Positions 1 through 10,350 of a stretch of DNA of 64,000 bases are shown here, piece by piece. A program made the translations under genes and the position numbers. The notes beneath the pieces were generated by a model, which saw only the letters and a program-made list of their open reading frames with translations, had not been told where the DNA came from and searched no databases. Numbering within the stretch: the stretch's first letter is position 1; every line of letters starts with the position of its first letter. The DNA comes from Nageia nagi (Eukaryota > Pinophyta), in the NCBI GenBank assembly GCA_050084985.1, contig JBITNC010000001.1, forward strand, positions 173,166,001 through 173,230,000. Direction: 5' to 3'.

Positions 1-1492
1 TCCAAAACACTCAAATTGCGATCACAACCTAAAGTGTTGCATGGTTGGCATAAAACTTTAGTGGCAAAGGGTTGTAGGTCGGGCATATATGAATCAAAGT
101 CCTACCACCATAAATCTAGAAAAAACCCAAAAAAAATCAATATTTCACATGTAAAATATCAAATTGAGATTATTTTTCAAATAAAATCAAAAGACAAAAT
201 AAATAATAATTCTATGAGGTTTACCTAGCCTCAAAGTTATCCTCACTTTAATGCACTCTATAGATTTAAGGATGCCCTAGCATATGTTATATGATTGCAG
301 TTCAAATTCTATATTTCAATGAGTTTCTGCATGACCCACTATGTGGTCAATAAAAAAAAAAAATAAAAATAAAAAACTTAAGTCTTGTAACTTAATGGCC
401 TCATCCATGGCACTAAACAAGGGCTCCTCAAAAATAATATCATACACCCTCTTCCACTCACTAGAGTGTTTTAATTTGGCACCATTTTTTGAGTTCCACT
501 CATCGCCCACAACCACTTTCTTCGATGCCTTTGTGCATTAAAGAGGTTCTACAATGTAATAATGTTTGTGATGAAGTGTGTCTCTCCAAGCCACACTATC
601 TCCCTCTCACCAATATTTTGTCTCATCACCTTCAAGACCCATGTATGATTGTATATATATTTTGTGATGGTCTTGGACTTCTACACAATCTCCACCATCC
701 AAGGCAATTTTCTAATGTCTTCAAATAGCAAGTAAAGACAATGTGTTGCACATGGTGTCCAAATTTGGATGGGAAATCTCTCCTCCAATATTCTCCCTAT
801 CGCTATAAATGATGTTTTGTTGTTCATGATAACCTAGAAACATTCTCAACTCCCACCTCTACAACCACCTCTCCCAACAAATGTGCAAGCAAATCGGCAT
901 TCGTAACTTCAGCAGATGCATCTACTAATTTAAGGAACACAATTCCTTGTAAAGAAGCAACAAAAACTTAATCAATGCCTTGCCTTTTCCATTAATCCAC
1001 CCATCGAACATGATAGTGCAACCCCTCTTTCTCCACGCCTTGCGCTAGTCATCAAGGAAAATTTGAATATCCTACAAATTCATGCAAGAGAGGGCCCCTG
1101 AGATCATCATAAGTCGATGACCTAATTCCTATGTTGCAAGCAACAATGGAATCTACCATTCCCCACCATTATGGAGACTTTGCCACATTGAATGGAAGGT
1201 CAAAAAAGTACCAAAAACTGGCAATGGCCTTCCTTGTTGCTCTACATAGTTGATTAATTCTCCCAATATTCGCGAATTTGCCGAATATTCATGAATTTAC
1301 AGGGGCCCCAAATTTAACCGAATTGTAAAAATTCTTGCCTTCTATTGCATTTTTGGCGTTTTTTATCCAAATATGTTGTACTTTTCCTGAATATTCCTGA
1401 ATTTTAAAATTTGGTCCCTAGCCTAATTTTTCCCGAATCCGAATTAACCAACTATGCTGCTCTATGCCTCTCCTCATTCCATGTTGCCATAC
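1..1492 (-). pseudogene. hAT-superfamily transposase pseudogene, truncated at the window edge
   Basis: Reading the minus strand downward from about 1490, pieces of a plant hAT transposase of the DUF659 type appear in the right order. First comes a segment reading AIASFWYFFDLPFNVAKSP with a DLRGPLL motif after it (about 1080-1230). Then come MFDGWINGKGKALIKFLL (about 960-1010), a VDASAEVTNADLLAHLLGEV segment (about 860-930), WTPCATHCL and ITKYIYNHTWVLKVMRQ (about 600-760), and EEWNS-like and WKRVYDI motifs (about 430-500). The start of the C-terminal hAT dimerisation domain, PFATKVLCQPCN, is at about 25-75. Several stops and frameshifts separate the pieces, so it cannot be translated. The C-terminus runs off the left edge. 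A MITE interrupts it at 1245-1456. The family call rests on motif order and is firm; the element ends were not found. Confidence 0.8.
1245..1456. mobile_element. 212-bp MITE, probably non-autonomous hAT
   Basis: The left end reads CATAGTTGATTAATTC and the right end is its inverted repeat GAATTAACCAACTATG (15 of 16 bases). The flanks are TTGCTCTA (1237-1244) and CTGCTCTA (1457-1464), an 8-bp target duplication with one mismatch. Eight-base duplications are typical of hAT elements. The interior has no coding signal but contains repeated GAATATTC-like words. If the MITE and one flank copy are ignored, the surrounding transposase reading frame resumes (RATRKAIASFWY), so the MITE entered the hAT gene. 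Confidence 0.78.
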
Positions 1493-2778
1493 TGTAATGT
1501 CCCACATCCTTTTTTGCAATGTAAATAAATAAATTTTAATGCTTTTAGTATTATGATTCATCTTTAGTAGTTAATGGTATTTTGGGAAGATAATTTTATG
1601 ATAGCAAAGCCACCTTGACAGTCAAAGTAAGTGTTAGAGGTGTTCTAAGTGGCAAGTTGGTGTCTTAGCTACCTTTAGTGGAAAAGTCAGCCTAGTGGGC
1701 AGTTACAAATTAGCTATAATGCATGCTGGGCAGTTACAAATTAGTTATAATGCATGTTGGGTAGTTACAAATAAAAAATAATGCCTTTTGGGGAGTTACA
1801 AGTCAGAAATAGGGGTTTTTGTGTTAAATATGTTTAATCTATTATTAGCACTCTAAGTTGATCTCAGCCATTAGATCTTGCAGAGAACAATGGCCAGGAT
1901 TAGCTATCTTTTGGGAAGCCTAAGCATAAAATAGAGGGGGTTTTCAACGAGCAAGGTTGGCTGATTTCTGGGAAGACAGTTTGGAGAGTTTGCTTGCTCT
2001 TGGCCTTAGCACTCAGCTGAGGAATTATAGAGGGATTCCCATTAGAGCTACTTTAATGAAGGCTTGAGAAGAGGATCCTGAAGCTCAGACCCAGATTAGT
2101 GTTTTGCATGTCTATTATTTTCATGTGCAACATCAGATTTGAAGGGGAGATTGGTTCATAGGAGCTATTGAGAGCTTACTTGACTTCATGCTTCACATTC
2201 TCATAGCTTATCAATAGATCCATGAGGAGAATGGTTTATTGTGATCACAATCATTATCTTTGCTGAGTTAGACAGAGAAGCTGCTATTCCATGAGTGGGA
2301 CATCATATCAAAGCACCTATCATTTGTTTGAGGCTGATCTCTACCCAGCTTGGAATGTAGGCCAGATTTGTGTATATTTGCAGGGATGTTGGGCAGGAAC
2401 CATTCCCTAGCGGCATGTTGGTCTTGCTGAATGCTCAGAACTGCATCTTAGACAGTTTAATGACCTGGTTCAAAGTTTTTGCATGATAACTTGAGGGTGA
2501 ATCTACTGTATTGTCTACGGTGTCACAGAGTTGGGCTTTGTTGGAATCCTCCCATTATTTTGAACTATGAGCAACCCCTATTCTTGCACAAACCAGCAAG
2601 ATATTGATCAGTACTCTGCCTAATACTGGTATGTGGGTCTATTAAAGGAATTAGAGGTTGTTTGTCCTGCATTATATGGTGTTTTTAGTAATTACAAAGA
2701 TAGAACTTAAGGTCTGTTCCATCCTTGTTTGTGAGAGCTGTCCAAAGTTTCTAGTTTATTATTATCTACTGCAGTTGT
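1493..2778 (+). mobile_element. Solo-LTR-like segment starting TGTAATGTCCCAC
   Basis: The segment starts TGTAATGTCCCACATCC, has a TATA-like AAAATAGAGGGG around 1927-1939, and has no coding frames. CATAC stands immediately before it (1488-1492) and again at 2779-2783, which fits a 5-bp target duplication and a length of 1286 bp. The right end reads GTTGT rather than the usual CA, so the exact boundary is uncertain. A similar TGTAATGTTTCC element at 44789 has a cleaner 5-bp duplication. Orientation is inferred from the TG start. Confidence 0.5.
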
Positions 2779-2783
2779 CATAC

Positions 2784-3411
2784 TGTGCTTATTAGACAAG
2801 AAAACAAAAAAAAGAAACAAATAAATAAGAGTTATGTTCTTAATGTAGTGGTTTGAGTTTGTGTGGATTATATTCAGCCTATCTCACATACCCTCTAGCA
2901 TGGGTTATGACCCTAGCATGGAAACACTCTACAAAATAGGACTCCTTTGTGTCACTCTTAGGGTGTGCAACCGATGGATTGGAGACACTACGCTGTACAA
3001 ACCAGCTAAAGGTGCTAACTGTACCGTTTGGACAAGGCATGGAAGGGGGGATGACATGGCCTCACTTTGTTTTCAGTTTAGCTCCCTTTTCTCATGATAA
3101 TTTGCAAGAAGTGCATTGCATTCTCACTCAACAACCACTAGCACACTAGTGCATCCTCTAACATCATGGCCCTTTTGTTTTGCCAAATGATATTTTGAGG
3201 CAGTTTATGCCTCCATAAATGTTTTAGTCAGAAAAGTTTCATATTTTCCCCATTCCCTTGTCTATTTCCACATTGGATCTTTCTTTCCAATCTTTGCCAT
3301 TCTCCTGTAGATTATACATGGAAACCATCAACAAGAACAATGTACAACACTTAGAAAAAAATTGCAATAGCTGATGAAAAAATGCTTTTAAGTTTCTGTC
3401 AATACATAGAC
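2784..3411. other. Intergenic or intronic sequence, nothing recognised
   Basis: Short open stretches between 2861 and 3149 overlap in two frames and match nothing I recognise. They have no domain signature and look accidental. No repeat ends were seen. Confidence 0.5.
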
Positions 3412-3650
3412 AACTGTCGAATTTTGAGGACTGTCAAGTGGTCAACAATAGAGGACTGTACTGTCAAGTATATGTTTTGTTTGAGGACAGTCAACTGCCT
3501 AAGACTCAAATTATAGAGGACTGTCAATAATTATGAAGGATTCAAGACTGTCAACAATTTTGACTCTTTTGAGGACTGTCAAGTTTCAACAGTTTTGACT
3601 TTTAAGGACTGTCAACAGTTTTGAGAACTGTCATCACAAAACTGACTGTT
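3412..3650 (+). repeat. Cluster of GGACTGTCAA motifs
   Basis: About ten copies of GGACTGTCAA or close variants (AAGACTGTCAA, AGAACTGTCA, GGACAGTCAA) occur in about 240 bp. The spacing is irregular, from 15 to 45 bp, so this is a motif cluster rather than a true tandem array. TTTTGACT and CAACAGTTTTGA words recur between them. It resembles the repeated U3 motifs of some LTRs, but no LTR ends were found. Confidence 0.6.
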
Positions 3651-4013
3651 AAATGGCTAGTATATGCCTGTTATGTGGCTGTTATACTTCTCAATTAGAG
3701 TTTAGCAGTTCAATAAGTCAATCATTTATTTATAAAGTAAGTGATTGTGTTTCAATATGACTTGTTCTCTGCAATTTGATTTGTCATATTTTATGATCTA
3801 CAATTTCTTTGCTTCTACTTGCCATTACTTTCTCAATTGACACAATCCTTCTTGTTGATATTGAATCGACAATATTGCATTCAATTGGGCAAAAAGAAGT
3901 CATGGTTTCCTTTACCAATAAACGGCAGTGTTAATGGTGATGAGTTTTATATTCTCAAAGTTTCCTAATTATTTTATCTTTGCTGAATAAGTATGACACA
4001 ATAGCTTTTATCC
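3651..4013. other. AT-rich sequence upstream of a LINE relic
   Basis: No coding signal is recognised. The stretch joins the motif cluster to the first recognisable LINE residues at 4014. It may be a badly decayed part of the LINE or flanking DNA. Confidence 0.4.
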
Positions 4014-5696
4014 AAAGGAATGTTTGTACAGTTGGATTTATCCAAGGCATATGATAGGGTATGTTGAGACTAGCCCGAATCCTAGCAAAATTTGGTTTCA
4101 GCAAAGAATAGATAGATTGGAACATGGAATGTATTACCACAACATTATCCTCGGTGCTCATTAATGGAATTCCATCCCAACTATTCCAAGTCTCCATAGG
4201 CATCAAACAAGAGGACCCAATATCCCCTTACATGTACATCTTATTTGCAGAAGGATTGGGAAGACAGAAAAAATATGGAAAATAAAATAGATGGAATCAG
4301 GATATGCTTGGAGATGGAAATCACACACCTCCAATTCGTAAATGACATCCGAATGTAGGGTGAAGCAAAGATAAGAGAAGCAACAAATATCAAAGAGGTG
4401 TTGGATCGTTACACAACAGCTACTAGTCAAATTTTGAACAAAAGAAAATCTAAAGTGGTCTTTTTTAATATGGAGAACTAGGTTAAAGAGAGGATAGTTG
4501 CAATATTAAGATTCCCCAAATCTATATTGCCTCTGAAATATTAGGGTGTGCCCTTACTTGACAGCAAAGATAGGAAAACAATCAAAGATAAAGTTAAATA
4601 TAAACTCTCACATTATGTGACTAAATGGCTAAGTTTTGGGGGCAGAGTGACTCTCTTGAAATCAGTGATCCTAGAAATGTCAGCATACATATTTTCCATT
4701 TTAGTGGCACCAAAGAGCATCCTAAAGGCTTTGGACAAGGTGATGAGGAAATTTCTTTGGTTTGGATCTCAATAAGACCAAAAAATCGCGTTAGTGAGAT
4801 GAGACAAAGTCTGTCAACCAAAGGAATTGGGTGGATTGGGAATTAGAGCAGCAAAAGCAAACAACCAGGTGCTTATGCATAAATTAGATTATAGATGGTC
4901 AACCTAAACAAGCATAGCTATGGAGTCAGGTTCTTAAAGAGAAATATTACCCCTCATATTCTAGTGAAGGCATCCCGCGTCTCCCAATGACATGAGAGTG
5001 TTTGAAGACATGGAAAGCAATGAGAAGGGGGCACAACTAATAAAAGAAGGATTATATTGGAAAGTTAGGAATGACAAGGTCATATTATGGGAAGACTCTT
5101 GGGATCTATCTCCCCCCTTAATAGAACAATATTCACATTTGAGAGGCCTTAAAACAATCCTCCAAAGCACAAGCGAGTACATATCTATCAGTATCTTATA
5201 CCCCCAAATCAACAATTGATTAATAGGTAGCATTGGAAACCTTTGGAGGAATGGTTAGGGGAAGAAAGGGGAGAGGAGAAAGGAGAGATCAAAGAAATTC
5301 TTGATAGAAGAGTTTGGCCAAGAATAGAGAATATAGATAGATTATCTTGGGGACATGGTACAAAGGGCTACATAAGGACTTCAAACCAAAATACAACAAA
5401 AGAGGGCTACATAAGGACTTCAAACAAAAATACACCCCTTCAACAAAAATCATGGAGGAAATTATGGCAACCCAAAGGATGGTCAAAAATTAACTACTTC
5501 TCATAGCTTGTGGCCCACAGCAATATCATGACTTAGGATAACCTAAGGAGGCATGGTTTCATTGGTTCAAATTGTTGCATAATGTGTCATCAAGCAAAGG
5601 AGTCAGTGAATCACCTCATTCGTAAATGTCAAATAGCCAAGATAGTGTGGAGAAGGTGGTACAAAACCTTTAACCAAGAGGAGAGATGTAATGATC
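4014..5696 (+). pseudogene. Non-LTR (LINE, L1-like) reverse transcriptase relic
   Basis: In order along the plus strand: MFVQLDLSKAYDRV (RT motif A, about 4020-4060); a SVLINGIPSQLFQVSIGIKQ segment and DPISPYMYILFAEGLG (about 4150-4260); LQFVNDI (about 4329-4350), where the catalytic FADD motif has decayed to FVND; GVPLLDSKDRKTIKDK with KWLSFGGRVTLLKSV and FLWFGSQ (4545-4775); then ILWEDSW (about 5083). At the end is a zf-RVT type segment with NLRRHGFIG and CCIMCHQAKESVNHLI (about 5535-5690). This is the usual C-terminal half of plant L1-like ORF2. The endonuclease and N-terminal RT were not found, so it is 5'-truncated, as LINEs often are. Stops and frameshifts are numerous. The relic breaks off where TGTAATGATCC begins at 5697. 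Confidence 0.82.
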
Positions 5697-6690
5697 CAAA
5701 CTAAAAAAAAGCATGAGTTATCCTTTTAATTTCAGAATTGCCAAATGATGCCCTAGTTTATGAATTTTAACTTCAAAACCAATTTCATCCATACACTTCC
5801 ATGCACTAATTATTTCAGATTTAAACAATTAATGCCCTAATTTCAGAGTTGAAATAAGACTGAAAAATGCATGCAATTACTCCACAAAAATCAGAATTGA
5901 TTACCATTCATCTCCATATACCAAAACAAACAAATATGGATCCCAAGTGAACAAGTATGGCACCCTAGAAAAGAGGCGAGCCTCTTAGGAGCTGAAACAA
6001 GTATATGAAAGTACTCAATAGTGTGTCCTTGGCTCTCCAAGGCTAAGCAAACCACTTGGAAGGCTGAAGAAGGATGCAAGATGCACCAAGATACCTCCCA
6101 ATGATGGACGCTCCACTCCAAGACTCCTTAATGCTTAATCTTGAAAGATGAAGTATCAATGATGCCATAGATGAATCCTCCAATGAATGACTTAGAAGTT
6201 TTCGTCCCGAAGTCCTCTAAAACCATGGGGGTTTTCTCCCAAGGTCTCTCTTGTGGGTTTTCATCCACAAGAGGGAAGAAGCAACCACTCCTCGAAGAAG
6301 AAGAAGATTTGATGTCAAAGTGATGATTTTCCAATTGGGAACCCCTTCCTTAAATACATGAAAATGCATAACATCATGACATGGCAGACTTCCATTGGGA
6401 TAAAAACATCATCATGATGGCCGAACTGCTCCAGAGCTTGATTTTGATCCAAAGGGAGTCATGTGACCACTTGTTTCACGTGTACTTGACGAGATCTATC
6501 CAACGGTGAAGATCTTACATCATTTAGAGATCTTGGGAGTACAAGTTACACATATTTACATCAAAGGGCATGTGACAACGCCAAAAATATCTCAAAAGGC
6601 ATGTGACAATGCCAAAAATATCAAAAACACTCCTAAGTACTAAAATCACACCTAACTAAGCATTGGAAGCCAAAGGGTCATGTACCCAGA
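5697..6690. other. LTR-like sequence starting TGTAATGATCC, ends unresolved
   Basis: The stretch begins abruptly inside the LINE zinc-finger region with TGTAATGATCCAAAC. It carries phrases such as AATGATGCCCTA shared with 10679-11990, and a short direct repeat GGCATGTGACAA(C/T)GCC at about 6569-6615. Two short minus-strand open frames (5891-6121, 6128-6334) match no family known to me. Probably part of a solo LTR, but no right end or target duplication was identified. Confidence 0.35.
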
Positions 6691-7550
6691 ATGTATAATA
6701 TTATAGATTAGCTTATTTGTTTTTGTGTATTATTATACTGTGTATGTGACACGGTGTGTGTTGTATTGCTGACCATACTGGGCGTATGGTGTTGTTGAAC
6801 AAACGCCTACATTATCTGTACTCTTTAAGTAATAAAAGAATTCATTGAAAGCTCGAAATCTGGTCTATGTATTGTTCTACTATTGTGTAAATGTCTATAA
6901 GAGGTTTGTTCATTTTGTGTTTTTGCTGTTGTTGGATGTATAATTCCTGTCTAAAAGTGCTATTTAAGCTTACAGAAGGCTAAACTCTAAAAGTTGACTG
7001 TTCTGAGAAAACATTCTCACATTGCCTGTGATCTGATCCCTACGTATTAGAACACCAATGCTCTGTACCTGGACAGTTTTCTGGCTCAGTCAATATGACT
7101 GGATAAATTTCCTGGAATATAGAATCATAATTTCACATGTTTTCATAAGAAGAATCCATCAATTCCAAAATCACAAACAGGGACACACAGGGCTACCTTG
7201 ATTTTTAACTGGTGTAAGTGTTGAAACAAGATGAGCTCATAGCCTCAATATCTATAATATGGTCATAGAATATTCACAAAAGAATCAAAATAGTTAAAAA
7301 ACAAAAATACTAACAAATGAAGAGGCATAAGAAAGGATTCTTCACAATTATGATGCTCTCTAATGCATTCCCAACAGCCTTCACCTTTATGATATCAGAG
7401 ATGAATTGCATGAACTATTATGCTAAGCAAGTAATTACTCACATTTACTTTCCAAAGCCAATACCTTTTTAAGAACAGTCCAATAGAATGTTGTTAAGAA
7501 ATTATCTTGTTCTCAGACAAAGTTTGCAGGGAGAGTTTGGTTTAACAAAC
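6691..7550 (-). other. Presumed intron of the HAT3.1-like gene
   Basis: On the minus strand this follows the splice donor at 7550 (exon ...GGCCAGAG then GTTTGT). I searched the minus strand for the next conserved HAT3.1 segments (an EKIRPEKELQRA-like stretch, then a PHD finger) and found none here or further left. Confidence 0.5.
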
Positions 7551-8209
7551 CTCTGGCCTTTCCAGCCCTCGCCTGAATATGCATCAATCAGATTTTGCTC
7601 CAACTTCATTTTGATGAGCAGATACTTGATCCTTCTGTTTACACGTGATGTTTCATCCTGTGGGGCATTTTGTGCCTTTTTTTTTGGCTTTCTCTTCTGC
7701 TTCTTCCTCTTCACCCCATCTGTATTACTTGATCGCACAGCTTTTGAATTCACTGTGCTTTTAGTATCTATCTTCCATTTTGTCCTTCTGTTCATTCTCC
7801 GTTGTGGACGTTCAGATTTTCCCACTGCAGAAGACCTCGTAGCAGAACTCTTCCTGGGTCTTTTCTGGCTCTCATTCTGAATCAAATTTGATTTTGTAGC
7901 CTTGTGCAAAGTTCTCTTAACTAGCTTGCCAACTACAGCATTAGCATTTGCTTTTGTGCTTGTACTAGACAATTTCCGCCCCTCCACATTGGAAGGATTT
8001 CTAGATTCAGATGATTTACCCCTCCTTTTCTTTGTAAGAATTGAGGCAATCACGTGTGATGGTGCTTTCCTTTCCCTCGCCCTGCTAGACATAATCGCAG
8101 AGCTGTTGGCATTCTGCAACAAAGACTTAGGCCTTAGCTCTGATGGTGTATTTGAGGATGCTTGTTTATTTTGGACTGATCCAGAAGAGTTTTTCCCAGT
8201 CCTAGCCAT
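7551..8209 (-). CDS. Coding exon of a HAT3.1/PRH-like PHD-finger homeodomain protein (N-terminal part only)
   Basis: The frame from ATG at 8209 encodes about 219 residues of lysine-, arginine- and serine-rich, nuclear-looking sequence (for example KRKKQKRKPKKK). It ends with RRIKYLLIKMKLEQNLIDAY followed by SGEGWKGQ. That last block is the conserved segment just before the PHD finger in plant HAT3.1 and PRH proteins, transcriptional regulators with a PHD finger and a C-terminal homeodomain. The exon closes at ...CCAGAG followed by GTTTGT, a good splice donor in the position where the family continues with serine. The frame has no stop or frameshift, in contrast to everything around it. The start is chosen at MARTGK because the upstream in-frame ATG (8263) lies beside a likely 5'UTR splice acceptor. 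The PHD finger and homeodomain exons are not in the window. It could be a lone gene fragment, but the intact frame and clean donor favour a live or recently live gene. Confidence 0.72.
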
Positions 8210-8281
8210 TCTGTCTTCTCTAAGATTCCAAAACTTGTAATTCCCCAAATATGGAAGGACCAATGTAACTCCTCAAAACTC
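8210..8281 (-). other. Probable 5'UTR segment with splice acceptor
   Basis: On the minus strand, CATCTTAGTCTGCAG precedes GAGTTTTGAGG at 8281, a plausible intron acceptor about 70 bp upstream of the chosen ATG. This would put an intron in the 5' leader. Confidence 0.4.
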
Positions 8282-9791
8282 CTGCAGACTAAGATGACCC
8301 CAAACTGAAAAGCAGAAGTGAATAGTCATAAAGTTAGATGCGACATGTTGAGGACATTTGAAGCCAAAAGAAACAAAGGCTCAATGATGCTTAACCCAAA
8401 AAAATAAATAGTAGTGCCTTGAAACACCAGGACTATTCACATGCCCTGATGCTCAGTAATCAAGATCTTTCAAAATTGAACTGACCAGATTAGTAAAATA
8501 CCATTAATTATTAGATTCAACCAGAGTAAAAAAGATGCATCTAATCTTGGTAAGATTCAAATTGAGCGCACCAAGATTAAGCGGAAAACATAAACAATGT
8601 GACCCCAGATGACCCTAAGATTTCTCAATTGGGGTTGTCAATGACTGGAAAACATACAAGAGATTCATCACGGGGTCCAACACACAACGTGTCTTTCAAA
8701 TCCAACTTCAAAATTCTTAATTTTTTACAGGAAGAACAACTGTTCAATGAACTCGAAGATCATCAAACCCATTTCTCAAAAACGTAAAAGTTATTCTAGA
8801 ACTCACCGAAAATGTGAAATAAATAGCAACTCAAGCAGCCCTAAGTCCCACAATTGAAAAACCTATTCTCTCTCTAATGATCCCATAAAATCAATCCCAA
8901 ACCCACAGCATTAAACAAATCAAATGAATTCCATAACAAGTACACAAATTAACTCACGACAGACAACTTATAACAACACCCAGAACTAGAGAAATACTCA
9001 CATGCCTTCCAATACCTATAAATCAAGGTCGCCCTAAATGTACCCAAAAACCAACAACTTAGCAGCAATCATTCAAGAAATTAACCTCCAAATTTGGAAA
9101 AGGTAATAAACTCAAATTTAGGCTATCAAAAACCAAGAGCATTTCAAACCCACAAGTCAAGATTATCTTAAATATTAAGAACATCCTCAAAACATGTTAT
9201 AGCCAAAAATTAAGATTCTCTTAAAATAATACACAAGGGAACCCAAGACACCTAATCGTTAGACTTTAAAATTGAAGTTGTTACGAATCATCATTAGCAC
9301 TAAACACATGCATTCCGTTATGATTAAGTATTTCTTCCCTTATGTGGACGATTGAAACTCCTACAGCGATGAAGCGTACTAACTTACATACAAAATAACA
9401 ATAATAGCAGGCATTGTAGTAGAATTGAAGCTAAGCATAGGCATTGAGTTGAGAAGAATACCAAATATGATGGTATGAGAGAAGTATTCCGCATGAAACT
9501 TCAGTCATATACCAACATGCTCATCTTTCTGGTTGACAGACTTCGGCATTGAACAAGACAAGTCAAGTTCTTCCTCTCTACTTCTTCATTCAATCGATAT
9601 GAAAATTGTAATTTAATGTAGCTAGAAATCATCTCATCTGCTGCATCAAACCGAGCTTAACTAAAGATCCTTGTTTTAAATAACGTTTTATTTGTCTTAA
9701 AATCTTTCCCTGAATTTGAAGAACAGGCACAGCAAGTTCAAGAATTTAATAGCGCTTGAGTTGTGATGTCTTTGGAGGAAGTTAATGGGTT
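8282..9791 (-). other. Upstream region or leader intron of the HAT3.1-like gene
   Basis: No recognisable coding sequence. On the minus strand a purine/pyrimidine-mixed, non-repetitive stretch around 9500-9660 ends in TTG|GTATATGAC (about 9510-9515), which could be the donor of a first non-coding exon. This is a guess. A short open frame at 8599-8787 on the plus strand has no recognisable similarity. Confidence 0.3.
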
Positions 9792-10350
9792 GGATTAAAC
9801 TTTTACAGAAAGGTAATTAAGGACTTGTTGATATCTTTGCTTATGATTAATATATGAAATCAACTCATATATCATTTTTAATAATACTATGTTTAGAAAC
9901 CTCTTTTAATTTACTATAGAAATGATGTTGCTAGGAAATTGCAAAAAGTAAAAAAAAAAAAAAGAAGTAAAAGTGTAAATATTTTTACAATTTAGAATGT
10001 TTATTTATTTTATCTTTTTAATTATTGAATGGTTTAGCTGTGTATTACGTATGAAATTGATTAAGCTTTAGATATTTTGGATTAAACTTTTACATAAAGG
10101 TAATTAAAGACTTGTTGATACCTTTGCTTATGATTAATATATGAAATCAACTCATTTATCATTTTTAATAATACTATGTTTAGAAACCTCTTTTAATTTA
10201 CTATAGAAATGAAGTTGCTAGGAATTTGCAAAAAGTAAAAAAAAAAAGAAGTAAAAGTGTAAATATTTTTACAATTTAGAATGTTTATTTATTTTATCTT
10301 TTTAATTATTGAATGGTTTAGCTCTGTATTATGTATGAAATTGATTAAGC
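9792..10350 (+). repeat. 287-bp tandem duplication
   Basis: The stretch beginning GGATTAAACTTTTACA at 9792 repeats at 10079 with few differences (for example AGAAAGG versus ATAAAGG, and a shorter A-run in the second copy). Both copies contain TGATTAATATATGAAATC, an A-rich run and TTTAATTATTGAATGG. Each ends near GAAATTGATTAAGC. No coding sequence or transposon end is present. Confidence 0.85.

Noticed and set aside
16-228. Plus-strand open frame of 70 codons
   Set aside because: It overlaps, on the opposite strand, the hAT dimerisation domain, and has no domain signal of its own.
2861-3149. Two overlapping open frames
   Set aside because: They read the same DNA in different frames, with no recognisable motif and no start or splice context.
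5697-6690. Defined solo LTR
   Set aside because: The TGTAATG start is good, but no matching end or duplicated target was found, so only an LTR-like label is given.
7488-8240. Long plus-strand open frames opposite the HAT3.1-like exon
   Set aside because: They are rich in Leu, Phe and Ser as expected of antisense to a Lys/Arg/Ser-rich exon, and match nothing.
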